The position numbers and the translations under genes are program-made. Below are positions 41,565-51,858 of a stretch of 64,000 nt of DNA, piece by piece. This DNA comes from Telluria mixta (GTDB lineage Bacteria; Pseudomonadota; Gammaproteobacteria; Burkholderiales; Burkholderiaceae_D): assembly GCF_029223865.1 (NCBI RefSeq), contig NZ_CP119520.1, positions 4,774,001-4,838,000 on the forward strand. Reading direction: 5' to 3'. The notes under the pieces were generated by a model. That model ran no database searches. It was not told where the DNA came from and saw only the letters and a program-made list of their open reading frames with translations. The first letter of the stretch is position 1. Each line of letters begins with the position of its first letter.

Positions 41565-43805
41565 ATGGTATCGATTGTCGCGCTCGGCGACGCCACCACC
41601 CAGCTGGTCCATGGCCTCGGCCCGGAAGACTGTGCGCGCGTAAAAGGCGCGCTCGATTTCGCGGCCGAGCGCTATGTCGAACGCACGGCCGGTACCGGCC
41701 AGAGCGCGTTCGAGTTCTCGCTGGGCGTGGCCGGCACGCTCGCGCTGTTGCGCAGCGATGCCGAGACCCGTATCGCCGGCCTGCTGTTCGAGCTGGCGAT
41801 CCAGGATCCGGGCGTGGCCGAGGCGCTCGAGGAGCGCTTCGGCAAGGAAGTGGCGGACATGGTGCGCGGTGTGCACCAGCTGATCCGCCTGCGCGACCTG
41901 ACGGCGGCCCAGGCCCCCGTCGGGCGCGGCAAGAATGCGGCCCAAGAGGCCATGGCGCAGGTCGAGACCCTGCGCAAGATGCTGCTGGCGATGGCCACGG
42001 ACATGCGCGTCGTGCTGATCCGCCTCGCGTCCTGCGTGACCACGCTGCGCTACTTCGCCGAGCACAAGCGCTTCGACGACGTGACGCGCAACTACGGCCG
42101 CGAAGTGCTCGACCTGTACGCGCCGCTCGCCAACCGCCTCGGCATCTTCCAGCTGAAATGGGAACTGGAAGACCTGTCGTTCCGGATGATGGAGCCGGAC
42201 ACGTATAAACGCATCGCCAAAATGCTCGAAGAGAAGCGCATGCTGCGCGAGAGCTTCGTGGCGTCGTCGATCGAGCGCCTGCAGAAGGAGCTCGCGGCGG
42301 CCGGCATCAAGGCCGAGGTCTTCGGCCGGCCGAAGCACATCTACAGCATCTGGAAGAAGATGCGCGGCAAGGAGCTCGATTTCTCCGAGCTGTACGACGT
42401 GCGTGCATTCCGCGTGATCGTCGACGACATCAAGACGTGCTACACGGTGCTGGGCGTCGTCCACAACATCTGGACGCCGATCCCGAAGGAATTCGACGAC
42501 TACATCTCGCGCCCGAAGGGGAACGGCTACCAGTCGCTGCACACGGTCGTCACGGCCGAGGACGGGCGCCCGCTGGAAGTGCAGATCCGCACGCAGGAGA
42601 TGCACAACTTCGCCGAGTACGGCGTCGCGGCGCACTGGCGCTACAAGGAAGAAGGCGGCTCGAATTTCAAGAGCCAGGAATACGACGAAAAGATCGCGTG
42701 GCTGCGCCAGCTGCTGGCGTGGAAGACCGAGGTCGCAAGCGCGGTCACGGGGCAGGAAGAGCTGCAGCGCGAGTGGGTCGAGAAGCTGAAATCGACGACC
42801 CTCGACGACCGCATCTTCGTGCTGACGCCGCAGGCGCGCGTGCTCGAGCTGCCGGTCGGCGCCACGCCGATCGACTTCGCCTACCACCTGCACAGCGAGG
42901 TGGGCAACCGCTGCCGCGGCGCCAAGGTCGACAACGTGATGGTGCCGCTGAATACGCCGCTGAAGAACGGCCAGACGTGCGAGATCATCACCGCGAAGGG
43001 CCCGGCCGGCAGCCAGGGGCCGTCGCGCGACTGGCTCAGTCCCGGCTATACCGTCAGCAGCCGCACGCGCTCGAAGATCCGCGCCTGGTTCCATGCGCTG
43101 GAACTGGCGGAGACGCTGGCCCACGGCCGCGTGCTCGTCGAGAAATCGCTGCAGCGCGAAGGCAAGACGGCCGTCAACCTGGACACGCTCGCGCACAAGC
43201 TGGGTTTTGCCAAGGTCGACGACCTGTTCATCGCCGTCGGCAAGGAAAAGTTCAGCCTGCGCCACGTGGAAGCCGCGCTGCACGACGCGGCGCCGGCGGC
43301 GCCCATGCCGGACGAAGCCGTCGTCAACAAGAGCCGCGCGTCGAGCGTGGAGCAGGGCGCCAAGTCGGGCGTGCTCGTCGTCGGTACGGAAGGGCTGATG
43401 ACGCAGCTGGCACGCTGCTGCAAGCCGGCGCCGCCGGATCCGATCGTGGGCTTCGTCACGCGCGGCAAGGGCGTGTCGATCCACCGCGCGAGCTGCAAGA
43501 ACTTCGCCGAGATGGCGGCCCGGAACCCGGAACGGGTACTGGAAACGGAATGGGGCACGACGGGCCTGGAGACCGTGTTCCCGGTCGATATCTTCATCCT
43601 CGCGAGCGACCGCCAGGGCCTGCTGCGCGACATCTCGGAAGTGCTGGCGATCTCGAAGATCAACGTGATCGGCGTGAACACGCAGAGCAGCAAGGGCACC
43701 GCGAAGATGGTGTTCACGGCGGAGATCAGCTCGACCGGGCAGTTGCAGAAGGCGCTCGCGGCGATCGCCGAAGTGAAAGGCGTACAGGAAGCACGCAGGA
43801 CGTAA
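41565..43805 (+). CDS. relA: RelA, (p)ppGpp synthetase
   Basis: The 746-residue long RSH protein has a degenerate hydrolase domain. Where SpoT has HD, this one reads IAGLLFELAIQDP, as in RelA (LFPLADA). The synthetase domain carries EFDDYISRPKGNGYQSLHT, with the EFDD motif that marks ribosome-dependent RelA. TGS (RIFVLTPQARVLELPVGATPIDFAYHLH) and C-terminal zinc-finger and ACT domains follow. It makes (p)ppGpp on stalled ribosomes and probably cannot hydrolyse it. Upstream RidA is 10 bases away. Confidence 0.93.
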   Translation: MVSIVALGDATTQLVHGLGPEDCARVKGALDFAAERYVERTAGTGQSAFEFSLGVAGTLALLRSDAETRIAGLLFELAIQDPGVAEALEERFGKEVADMVRGVHQLIRLRDLTAAQAPVGRGKNAAQEAMAQVETLRKMLLAMATDMRVVLIRLASCVTTLRYFAEHKRFDDVTRNYGREVLDLYAPLANRLGIFQLKWELEDLSFRMMEPDTYKRIAKMLEEKRMLRESFVASSIERLQKELAAAGIKAEVFGRPKHIYSIWKKMRGKELDFSELYDVRAFRVIVDDIKTCYTVLGVVHNIWTPIPKEFDDYISRPKGNGYQSLHTVVTAEDGRPLEVQIRTQEMHNFAEYGVAAHWRYKEEGGSNFKSQEYDEKIAWLRQLLAWKTEVASAVTGQEELQREWVEKLKSTTLDDRIFVLTPQARVLELPVGATPIDFAYHLHSEVGNRCRGAKVDNVMVPLNTPLKNGQTCEIITAKGPAGSQGPSRDWLSPGYTVSSRTRSKIRAWFHALELAETLAHGRVLVEKSLQREGKTAVNLDTLAHKLGFAKVDDLFIAVGKEKFSLRHVEAALHDAAPAAPMPDEAVVNKSRASSVEQGAKSGVLVVGTEGLMTQLARCCKPAPPDPIVGFVTRGKGVSIHRASCKNFAEMAARNPERVLETEWGTTGLETVFPVDIFILASDRQGLLRDISEVLAISKINVIGVNTQSSKGTAKMVFTAEISSTGQLQKALAAIAEVKGVQEARRT

Positions 43806-43807
43806 CC

Positions 43808-44614
<807 letters not shown>

Positions 44615-44617
44615 AAA

Positions 44618-45553
44618 ATGATCGACAAAGACACCCCTCCCGACGAACCGAAGCACGTGGAAGCGAAGGCGCTGTTCCTGCTCGTCCTGATCGGCGCGCT
44701 CATCGTCGCCTTCTTCCTGTACGTGATGTACGCCCGCGGCGTGTTCGAGAAGACGCAGGAACTGGTGCTCGTGGCCGACGATTCCTCGGGCGTGATCCCG
44801 GGCATGGACATGACCTTCGCCGGCTTCCCCATCGGGCGCGTGCGCCAGGTGGAGCTGGGCAAGGACGGCAAGGTCAACATCCTCGTCGACATCGCGCAGA
44901 ACGATGCGAAATGGCTGCGCACGACCAGCGTGTTCACGCTCGAGAGCAGCGTCGTCGGCGAGACCCGGCTGCGCGCCTACAGCGGCGTGCTGACGGATCC
45001 GCCGCTGGCCGACCACGCGCAGCGTCCCGTTCTGCGGGGCGACGCGGCGGCCGAGATCCCCCGCCTGATGGCCACGGCGCGCACCTTGCTGGAAAACCTG
45101 GAGACCATGACCCGCGCCGATTCCCACATCGGCAACACGCTGGCCAATGTCGACGCATTGTCGGGCCGCCTGTCCGGCCGCTACGGCGTGCTCGGCACGG
45201 CGCTGGGCGGCGACGCCGAGGCGGAAAAGCTGCTGCAGACCCTGCACCGCGTCGACGCGCTGCTGGCCAAGACCGACCAGCGCGTGTTCGGCAAGAAGGG
45301 CGTGATGGACGACGCCCAGGGTGCGATCCGCGAACTGAACGGCCTGCTGGCCGACGCGCGCGGGACGCTGCAGAAGGCGGACAGCGTGCTGGCCGAGGCG
45401 CAGGCCGTCGCGAAGAATGCGCACGCCGCCACCGACGACCTGGGCCGCCTGCGCGGCGAGGTCGATGCGAGCCTGCGCAAGGTGAACCGCCTCGTCGACG
45501 AAATCAACCGCAAATGGCCGTTCAAGCAAGACACGGAGATCAAGCTGCCATGA
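44618..45553 (+). CDS. MCE-domain (MlaD-like) protein
   Basis: The 311-residue protein has one N-terminal membrane anchor (LFLLVLIGALIVAFFLYVMYA) and then an MCE domain, VLVADDSSGVIPGMDMTFAGFPIGRVRQVEL. The rest is a helical C-terminal region rich in Ala, Leu and Lys that fits a coiled-coil tunnel. MCE proteins form hexameric lipid-binding assemblies in the periplasm and work with an ABC permease. It begins 3 bases after the permease, and a lipoprotein gene follows with ATGA overlap. Confidence 0.85.
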   Translation: MIDKDTPPDEPKHVEAKALFLLVLIGALIVAFFLYVMYARGVFEKTQELVLVADDSSGVIPGMDMTFAGFPIGRVRQVELGKDGKVNILVDIAQNDAKWLRTTSVFTLESSVVGETRLRAYSGVLTDPPLADHAQRPVLRGDAAAEIPRLMATARTLLENLETMTRADSHIGNTLANVDALSGRLSGRYGVLGTALGGDAEAEKLLQTLHRVDALLAKTDQRVFGKKGVMDDAQGAIRELNGLLADARGTLQKADSVLAEAQAVAKNAHAATDDLGRLRGEVDASLRKVNRLVDEINRKWPFKQDTEIKLP

Positions 45554-46185
45554 CCGTCAAGCCGCTCATTCTCGCCGCCGCGCTGGCGGCCTTGTCCGGC
45601 TGCGCGAGCAAGCCGCAGCCGCCCGCCTGGGAAGGCGATGCGAAGAGTTCCCTCGATGGCTTCATGGACGACTTCCTGCGCGGCGAGTCGGCCGCCGCCG
45701 ACGCCGAGTTCGCGCGCGCGCGCCGCGCGAGCGCCAGCACGGGACGGTTCGACGTCGTCGCCCAGGCGGAACTAGTGCGCTGCGGCGTGAAGGCGGCGGC
45801 GCTCGACTACGAGTGCCCCGGTTTCGCGGCGGTGGCGAACGATGCGACGCCGGCCCAGCGCGCATATGCCGCCTACCTGGACGGCCGCTGGCAGGGTCTG
45901 GACACGAGCCTGCTGCCGGAGCAGCACCGCGCGGTCGTCGCGAGCGGTTCATTGGCCGGCGTCGCCGATCCACTGGCCCGGCTCGTCGCGGCCGGGGCAC
46001 TGCTGAAGGCGGGGCGCATCACGCCGGCCGACATCGCGACGGCCGTCGACACGGCGTCCAGCCAGGGCTGGCGCCGCCCGCTGCTGGCATGGCTGGGCGT
46101 GCAGGAACAGCGCGCCCGCGCGGCCGGCGACACGGCCGCGGTGGAGCGGATCCGCCGCCGCATCGAACTGGCTACGCAGGGTTGA
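45550..46185 (+). CDS. lipoprotein associated with the MCE transport genes
   Basis: Starting at ATG 45550 gives 211 residues with lipobox LSGCAS (Cys18). The mature part is helical (AAADAEFARARRASASTG, LARLVAAGALLKAGRITPADIATAV) and has no domain I know. It probably plays the outer-membrane or MlaA/MlaF-accessory role for the preceding permease and MCE proteins, judged from position only. It converges on the secreted-protein gene at 46186 with no gap. Confidence 0.65.
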   Translation: MTVKPLILAAALAALSGCASKPQPPAWEGDAKSSLDGFMDDFLRGESAAADAEFARARRASASTGRFDVVAQAELVRCGVKAAALDYECPGFAAVANDATPAQRAYAAYLDGRWQGLDTSLLPEQHRAVVASGSLAGVADPLARLVAAGALLKAGRITPADIATAVDTASSQGWRRPLLAWLGVQEQRARAAGDTAAVERIRRRIELATQG

Positions 46186-46629
46186 TTATTTGACGCGGAC
46201 GACGCGCGCCGCGCTGTTGTTCGCTTCCAGCTGCAGGTAATAGGCGCCGAGCGCGCCCCGTTCGATGCGCACGGCCGGGTCCACGAGGTCCGGCAGGACG
46301 GCATCGATGTCGTCCACGACGCGCCACACCTGCCCATTGGCGAGGGTGAGCTGGGTGCCGTTGCGCCAGCCGTCGAGCCGCCCGCGCACCGTGCTGCGGA
46401 TCGCGCCCGGTTCGTCGTCCACCTTTTTCTCCAGCCGCTTCATGCCGAAGCGCTGCTCGGCCGACGGCGCGGGTCCGGACGGCGTGACAGGCATCGCCTC
46501 GTAGCAGGCAAAGCGGGCAGCGGGGTCGGACAGGGCACGGCAGCGCAGCACGACGGCGTCGTCGACGGCGCAGGCGGCGCCGGATGCGAGCAGCAGGAGG
46601 AGGGGGAGTGCGAATGGATGCGGTTTCAT
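46186..46629 (-). CDS. secreted protein of unknown function
   Basis: Starting at ATG 46629 gives 147 residues with a signal peptide (FALPLLLLLASGAACA). The body, CRALSDPAARFACYEAMPV, GRLDGWRNGTQLTLANGQVWRVVDDID and LQLEANNSAARVVRVK, looks like a small beta-rich periplasmic domain I cannot name. It lies 13 bases downstream of the flavoprotein gene on the same strand, so they may be co-transcribed. Confidence 0.65.
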   Translation of the reverse strand: MKPHPFALPLLLLLASGAACAVDDAVVLRCRALSDPAARFACYEAMPVTPSGPAPSAEQRFGMKRLEKKVDDEPGAIRSTVRGRLDGWRNGTQLTLANGQVWRVVDDIDAVLPDLVDPAVRIERGALGAYYLQLEANNSAARVVRVK

Positions 46630-46642
46630 GCGCCCATTATAG

Positions 46643-47632
46643 CTACGCGCTGGTCCCGGGCGCCGCCTCCAGGTGGGGGCGGGCGGGCCGCAGCGCGGGC
46701 GGCAACTGGTTGTGGATACGCACGGCGGCACGCGCTGCCTGGCCCGTTGCCACGGCAATCTGGTTCAGGCCCACGACGACGTCGCCGATCGCGTACAGGC
46801 CCGGCACCGTCGTCTGCTGGTGGTCGTCGACGACGATCTCGTCGCATTGCGCCGTGCGCGCGCCCAGCTTCGCCGCGAGGCTTGATCTGGCGTTCTCGCC
46901 CAGCATCGGATAGAACACGTCCGCTTCATGATCCTGCCCGTCGTCCGTGTGCAGCACGGGTTTCATCGAGGCGTCCAGCGTGACGGACAACAGCGGTGAA
47001 TCGATGGTGCGCACGCCGGCCGCGTCGAGCCGGCGCCGGTCGTCATCGCTCAGCATCGACGGCGAACCCCGTTCGAACAGCGTGACGTCCGCGCTGAACG
47101 TGCGCATGAACAGCGCGTGGCCGACGGGATTCACTTCGGACGTCGCGACGGCGATGCGCTTGTCGATCACGTCGAAGCCGTCGCACACGGGGCACAGCCG
47201 CACGGACCCGAACGCGACGGCTTCGCGCCAGTTCTCGATGGGCAGGCCCGCATCCGCGACGCCCGTCGCGAGCAGCACCGTGTGGGCGCGGATCTGTACC
47301 AGATCCTCATCGCCTTCCGGCACGTAGTCGCCGACGAACAGGCCGTCCTCGATGCGCAGGTCGACGATCTCTCCCGGCATCACGCCGCCGCCGTAGCGCT
47401 GCAGTTGCGAGGCGAGGTTGCCCAGCAGGATGTGGCCGGGCACGCCTTCGGGAAAGCCGGGGTAGTTGTGCGAGACGGGGATCAGGCGCAAGCGGCTGTT
47501 GCCCTTGTCGACGAGGGCGACGTTGCGCGTGAAGCGGCGCAGGTAGATGGCGGCGGTGAGGCCGCCCGGGCCGCCGCCCACGATCAGCGTGTCGTAAACC
47601 TGGGCCGTAGCGAGTTCGGATGATGTAGGCAT
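46643..47632 (-). CDS. thioredoxin reductase-like flavoprotein
   Basis: The 329-residue protein has the FAD motif VGGGPGGLTAAIYL near residue 18, an active-site CPVCDG near residue 155 (CxxC) and the C-terminal FAD motif GLYAIGDVVVGLNQIAVATGQA. These fit the NAD(P)H-dependent thioredoxin-reductase family, with the disulfide in the second Rossmann domain. The NADPH motif is less clear than in TrxB, and this may be a ferredoxin- or small-dithiol-linked relative. The next gene on this strand is a secreted protein (46186-46629). Confidence 0.8.
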   Translation of the reverse strand: MPTSSELATAQVYDTLIVGGGPGGLTAAIYLRRFTRNVALVDKGNSRLRLIPVSHNYPGFPEGVPGHILLGNLASQLQRYGGGVMPGEIVDLRIEDGLFVGDYVPEGDEDLVQIRAHTVLLATGVADAGLPIENWREAVAFGSVRLCPVCDGFDVIDKRIAVATSEVNPVGHALFMRTFSADVTLFERGSPSMLSDDDRRRLDAAGVRTIDSPLLSVTLDASMKPVLHTDDGQDHEADVFYPMLGENARSSLAAKLGARTAQCDEIVVDDHQQTTVPGLYAIGDVVVGLNQIAVATGQAARAAVRIHNQLPPALRPARPHLEAAPGTSA

Positions 47633-47702
47633 GTGCCGATTATCCGCAGGGTGGCTGCGGCTGGGCTATCGGCGCGTGACCCGAGCCCGGGTCGGAACCC
47701 GC

Positions 47703-48629
47703 TTACAGAGCGTCGGATTGCTGGACAGGTTCGGGCTGCAGCGTGACGTGGTCGATGCCGTGTTTGTCGAGCAGCATGTCCTTCACCGCGCGCAGCACGT
47801 CGGGCCAGGCGGTCAGGTCGTCGATTTCCAGGTGGCCGATCAGCGCGGGTTCGCCGGGCGACATGTCCCATACGTGCAGGTCGTGGACGGAACGCACGCC
47901 GGAGATCGCGGCCAGGTCGGCGCCGATCTTCAAGTAGTCGATCTGGTGCGGCACGCCTTCCATCAGGAAGTGGTAGGACTCGCGCAGCACGCTCACGGTC
48001 GACTTGAGGATCAGCAGCGAGACGAAGATCGACAGGATCGGGTCGATGCGCACCCAGCCGGTGAAATGGATGACGGCGCCCGCGGCGATCGCGGCGATGG
48101 AGCCGAGCAGGTCGCCCAGCACGTTGACGAGGGCGGCGCGCGTGTTGATGCTCTGCTCGTCGCGCGACAGCACCCACGCGACGGCGATGTTGATGCAGGC
48201 GCCAATGGCTGCGACGATCAGCACGGTCTTGCCGCCCACGTGCTCCGGATGCGCGAGGCGCTGCACGGCCTCGTACACGATCCAGCCGACGAGCAGCAGC
48301 ATCGCGAGGCTGTTGACGAACGCGGCAAGCGCCTCCGCGCGCACGAAGCCGAACGAATGGCGCGCGGACGGTGGCCGCCGCGCGATCAGCTGGGCCAGCA
48401 GCGCGAGGCCGAGGGCGGCGGCATCGGTGACCATGTGGCCGGCGTCCGAGATCAGCGCGAGCGAATTCGACAGGAAGCCGCTGACGACCTCCACCAGCGC
48501 ATACAGCAGGGTCAGCCCGAGCGCGATGGCCATCGCCCACTGGCTGCGGCCTTCGATCGTGTGGGCGTGGCGGGCGTCGCCGTCGAGGTGGGCGTGGAGG
48601 TGGGCGGAGGAGCCGGCGTGGTCGGACAT
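47703..48629 (-). CDS. cation diffusion facilitator (CDF) metal transporter
   Basis: The 308-residue protein has a His-rich N-terminus (HAGSSAHLHAHLDGDARHAH) and six membrane helices. The metal site appears as SDAGHMVTD (His65, Asp69) and NVLGD (Asn169, Asp173). In zinc CDFs both pairs usually read HxxxD, so the His-to-Asn change at 169 is unusual. The C-terminal domain, VPHQIDYLKIGADLAAISGVRSVHDLHVW, is the usual cytoplasmic dimerisation part. It exports divalent metal (Zn, Co, Cd or Mn) in exchange for protons. Confidence 0.88.
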   Translation of the reverse strand: MSDHAGSSAHLHAHLDGDARHAHTIEGRSQWAMAIALGLTLLYALVEVVSGFLSNSLALISDAGHMVTDAAALGLALLAQLIARRPPSARHSFGFVRAEALAAFVNSLAMLLLVGWIVYEAVQRLAHPEHVGGKTVLIVAAIGACINIAVAWVLSRDEQSINTRAALVNVLGDLLGSIAAIAAGAVIHFTGWVRIDPILSIFVSLLILKSTVSVLRESYHFLMEGVPHQIDYLKIGADLAAISGVRSVHDLHVWDMSPGEPALIGHLEIDDLTAWPDVLRAVKDMLLDKHGIDHVTLQPEPVQQSDAL

Positions 48630-48673
48630 GAACGTGGACGATGTGGAAACAGGCGGCAGTATACCGGGTGTCC

Positions 48674-48702
48674 TTGCAGGATGGGTGCTATCCCCTTATA
48701 AT
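48674..48702 (+). promoter_or_regulatory. promoter of the tRNA-Val gene
   Basis: TTGCAG at 48674-48679 and a consensus TATAAT at 48697-48702 are separated by 17 bases, and the transcript would start a few bases before 48713. It is a strong sigma-70-type arrangement close to the tRNA, as is usual. Confidence 0.75.
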
Positions 48703-48712
48703 GGCGGCATAC

Positions 48713-48789
48713 GGGCGGTTAGTTCAGCTGGTTAGAATACTTGGTCGACATCCAAGGGGTCGCAGATTCGAATTCTGCACCGCCCACCA
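48713..48789 (+). tRNA. tRNA-Val (anticodon GAC)
   Basis: A complete 77-base cloverleaf including the encoded CCA. The acceptor stem GGGCGGT/ACCGCCC is perfect, the D stem GTTC/GAAT, the anticodon stem CTTGG/CCAAG with loop TCGACAT, the variable GGGTC and the T arm GCAGA-TTCGAAT-TCTGC are all regular. The anticodon GAC at 48747-48749 decodes GUC and GUU valine. The base before the anticodon (position 33) is C rather than the near-universal U. Confidence 0.9.
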
Positions 48790-48802
48790 GAACATCAAAG
48801 AC

Positions 48803-48830
48803 GAGCGCGGGGAACTTCGGTTCTCCGCTC
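48803..48830 (+). terminator. TTCG-loop hairpin after the tRNA
   Basis: GAGCGCGGGGAAC and GTTCTCCGCTC pair imperfectly around a TTCG tetraloop, 14 bases after the CCA end. Only TTGTC follows, so it is a weak terminator or a processing structure for the tRNA transcript. Confidence 0.4.
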
Positions 48831-48962
48831 TTGTCGTCAGTAAGAGCGAGAAAGGCACACACGGTTATGACACCGCGAACTACAACGACGTTGTGGGGGA
48901 ATCGCTAGACGCGGTAGGGTGTGCTTTTGTCCGGAATCACCGGAGCTCGACGACACTGAAGA

Positions 48963-48987
48963 AACGCGCCTAGTGCGCGTTTTTTTT
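48963..48987 (+). terminator. rho-independent terminator before thrS
   Basis: AACGCGC-CTAGT-GCGCGTT is followed by a run of T to 48987. It ends the tRNA-Val transcript, or a leader transcript, before the thrS gene. No credible protein gene lies between the tRNA and it. Confidence 0.8.
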
Positions 48988-49051
48988 CGTCCAAAATTTC
49001 TTGGTTTTAAATCTGTCTATTAACGGGCGCATGGCGCCGATGGAGCTCACA

Positions 49052-50962
49052 ATGTTGAATGTACGCCTCCCGGACGGCTCGAGCCGTCAATTCGAAGGTC
49101 CGGTGACGGTCGCCCAGGTGGCGTCCAGCATCGCCCCGAGCCTGGCCAAGGCCGCGCTGGCCGGCAAGGTCGACGGCAAGGTCGTGGACACGTCGTTCCT
49201 GATCGAGAACGACGCCGACCTGGCCATCGTCACGGACAAGGATCCGGAAGGCCTGGACGTCATTCGCCACTCGACCGCCCACCTGCTGGCCTATGCCGTC
49301 AAGGAATTGTTCCCGGAAGCGCAGGTCACCATCGGCCCCGTGATCGACAACGGTTTCTACTACGACTTCTCGTACAAGCGCCCGTTCACCCCGGACGACC
49401 TGCAAGCCATCGAAAAGAAGATGGCCGAGCTCGCCAAGAAGGATGAGCCGGTCACCCGCAAGGTGCTGCCGCGCGACGAAGCCGTGGCGTACTTCAAATC
49501 GATCGGCGAGGACTACAAGGCGGAGATCATCGCGTCGATCCCGGCGAACGAAGATGTGTCGCTGTACACCGAAGGCAAGTTCACCGACCTGTGCCGCGGC
49601 CCGCACGTGCCGTCGACCGGCAAGCTGAAAGTCTTCAAGCTGATGAAGCTGGCGGGCGCGTACTGGCGCGGCGACTCGAAGAACGAGATGCTGCAGCGTG
49701 TCTACGGCACTGCCTGGGCCAAGAAAGAAGACCAGGAGCAATACCTGCACATGTTGGAGGAAGCCGAGAAGCGCGACCACCGCAAGCTGGGCAAGCAGCT
49801 GGATTTCTTCCACTTCCAGGACGAGGCGCCGGGCCTGATCTTCTGGCACCCGAAAGGCTGGACCATCTGGCAGCAGATCGAGCAATACATGCGCAAGACC
49901 TACCAGGTCACCGGCTACAACGAAGTCAAGGCGCCGCAGATCATCGACGTCAGCCTGTGGCAAAAGACCGGCCACTGGGACAATTATCGTGAAAACATGT
50001 TCACGACCGAATCCGAAAACCGCACCTATGCGCTGAAGCCGATGAACTGCCCGGGCCACGTGCAGATCTATAACGCGGGCTTGCGTTCGTACCGCGACCT
50101 GCCGCTGCGCTACGGCGAGTTCGGCCAGTGCCACCGCAACGAATCGTCGGGCGCGCTGCACGGCCTGATGCGCGTGCGCGGCTTTACCCAGGACGATGGC
50201 CACGTGTTCTGCACGGAAGAGCAGATCGCGCCGGAAGTCGTGGCCTTCCACGCCCAGGCGATGAAGGTGTACGAGGACTTCGGCTTCGCGAACATCGACG
50301 TCAAGATCGCGCTGCGTCCGGAAAACCGCATCGGGTCCGACGAGGTGTGGGACCAGGCGGAAGAGGCGCTGCGTTCCGCGCTGCGCGGCTGCGGCGTGAC
50401 CTGGACGGAGCTGCCGGGCGAGGGCGCGTTCTACGGTCCGAAGATCGAGTACCACCTGAAGGACAGCCTCGGCCGTCCGTGGCAGGTCGGCACGATGCAG
50501 GTCGACTTCTCGATGCCGGGCCGTCTGGGCGCGGAATATGTCGCGGAAGACAACTCGCGTAAAGTGCCAGTGATGCTGCACCGCGCGATCGTCGGTTCGA
50601 TGGAGCGCTTCATCGGCATCCTGATCGAGAACTACGCGGGCGCGCTGCCGCTGTGGCTGGCGCCGGTCCAGGTTGCCATCCTGAACATCTCGGATGCGCA
50701 GGCCGACTACGTCAAACAGGTCGAGGCAAAGCTGAAAGCGGCTGGCCTGCGTGTTCACGCTGATTTGCGGAACGAGAAGATTACCTATAAAATTCGGGAG
50801 CACTCCGTCCAAAAACTGCCGTACATCCTAGTTGTCGGCGATAAAGAGCGGGATGCTAACACTGTGGCCGTTCGCGCCCGCGGCAATGTCGACCTTGGCG
50901 TCATGTCGGTCGATGCGCTGCTGGAACGCCTCCAAGGCGAGGTAGCATCCAAGGCGAAGTAA
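49052..50962 (+). CDS. thrS: threonyl-tRNA synthetase
   Basis: Starting at ATG 49052, with GGAG at 49042-49045, gives 636 residues; the upstream ATG codons add residues that are not part of the enzyme. Domains in order: TGS (1 to about 60), editing domain with [11 protein letters not shown] and the later Cys-His region, class II catalytic core with [10 protein letters not shown] (zinc Cys), [22 protein letters not shown] (motif 2) and the C-terminal anticodon-binding domain. It charges tRNA-Thr and edits mischarged Ser. It heads the translation gene block and reads into infC. Confidence 0.96.
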   Translation: MLNVRLPDGSSRQFEGPVTVAQVASSIAPSLAKAALAGKVDGKVVDTSFLIENDADLAIVTDKDPEGLDVIRHSTAHLLAYAVKELFPEAQVTIGPVIDNGFYYDFSYKRPFTPDDLQAIEKKMAELAKKDEPVTRKVLPRDEAVAYFKSIGEDYKAEIIASIPANEDVSLYTEGKFTDLCRGPHVPSTGKLKVFKLMKLAGAYWRGDSKNEMLQRVYGTAWAKKEDQEQYLHMLEEAEKRDHRKLGKQLDFFHFQDEAPGLIFWHPKGWTIWQQIEQYMRKTYQVTGYNEVKAPQIIDVSLWQKTGHWDNYRENMFTTESENRTYALKPMNCPGHVQIYNAGLRSYRDLPLRYGEFGQCHRNESSGALHGLMRVRGFTQDDGHVFCTEEQIAPEVVAFHAQAMKVYEDFGFANIDVKIALRPENRIGSDEVWDQAEEALRSALRGCGVTWTELPGEGAFYGPKIEYHLKDSLGRPWQVGTMQVDFSMPGRLGAEYVAEDNSRKVPVMLHRAIVGSMERFIGILIENYAGALPLWLAPVQVAILNISDAQADYVKQVEAKLKAAGLRVHADLRNEKITYKIREHSVQKLPYILVVGDKERDANTVAVRARGNVDLGVMSVDALLERLQGEVASKAK

Positions 50963-51015
50963 TCAAGCACGCGCCTTGAGACGGCACTATCCATCTTACT
51001 TTCAAAGGAAACAAC

Positions 51016-51540
51016 ATAGCTACTGACAAGTCGTCACATCGCATCAATGGCGAAATCAACTACCCGGAAATGCGTCTGAACGGGATAGACAACGAGCCGC
51101 TGGGCATTGTGAGCCTGGCCGAGGCGTTTCGTCTGGCCGAAGAAGCGAACGTGGACCTCGTGGAAATCGCGCCGAACGCGGTTCCCCCGGTCTGCCGCCT
51201 GATGGACTATGGCAAGTTCAAGTACTCGGAGCAGAAGAAGGCGCACGAAGCGAAGCTGAAGCAGAAAATCATCCAGGTCAAGGAAATCAAGTTCCGTCCG
51301 GGTACGGACGAGGGTGATTACAGCATCAAGCTGCGTAACCTGATCAAGTTCCTGGAAGAAGGCGACAAGACCAAGATCACGCTGCGCTTCCGCGGCCGTG
51401 AGATGGCTCACCAGGATATCGGCGCGCGCATGCTGGAGCGTCTGCGTGGCGACCTCGAGCCGTATGGCCAGGTCGAGCAGTTTCCGAAGCTGGAAGGCCG
51501 CCAGATGATCATGGTAGTCGCGCCGAAGAAGAAGAAATAA
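51016..51540 (+). CDS. infC: translation initiation factor IF-3, from an ATA start codon
   Basis: The reading frame for IF-3 extends upstream of the first ATG (51070) through [17 protein letters not shown], as in bacterial IF-3, to an ATA at 51016. AAGGAA precedes this ATA by 5 bases, and no ATG, GTG or TTG lies in between. IF-3 genes typically use a rare start codon (AUU in E. coli) because IF-3 itself rejects non-AUG starts, giving autoregulation; ATA fits that logic. The 174-residue product has the N- and C-terminal IF-3 domains ([22 protein letters not shown]). Confidence 0.88.
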   Translation: MATDKSSHRINGEINYPEMRLNGIDNEPLGIVSLAEAFRLAEEANVDLVEIAPNAVPPVCRLMDYGKFKYSEQKKAHEAKLKQKIIQVKEIKFRPGTDEGDYSIKLRNLIKFLEEGDKTKITLRFRGREMAHQDIGARMLERLRGDLEPYGQVEQFPKLEGRQMIMVVAPKKKK

Positions 51541-51858
51541 TTCTTCGATAGCTACGCCGCGGGTTCGCTTCGTTTCTCGCTGTGACAGTCAAGCCGGGCC
51601 AGGCCCGGGTCCGGGTTCGTCCCGCGGCCCGGGCTTGGCCTATTCCATTTCCGGTGTCGCCTGTGAATGGCTTGGGATGTGCACTGGCGCAAAACTGTGC
51701 TAGAATCTGCGGTTCCCATGTTCGCAAGGACGGGGATGCAAGACTGTAGTGGACCCGCTTCCGCTGCAGAGACAAGTGAAAGCAGGCATCCAAGAGCAGC
51801 GTTGCTGCCACCTGCAATCCTGTCACATATGAGGCTGCCTGTAAGAGGGCAGAAGACT
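51541..51858 (+). promoter_or_regulatory. infC-rpmI leader with GC-rich hairpin and internal promoter
   Basis: After infC a GC-rich pairing of AAGCCGGGCC (51591-51600) with GGCCCGGGCTT (51626-51636) forms a strong hairpin. An extended -10 element TGC-TAGAAT lies at 51698-51706, a probable internal promoter for the rpmI-rplT operon. In E. coli this leader is bound by L20 for feedback; the same may hold here but no L20-binding pseudoknot was traced. Confidence 0.5.
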
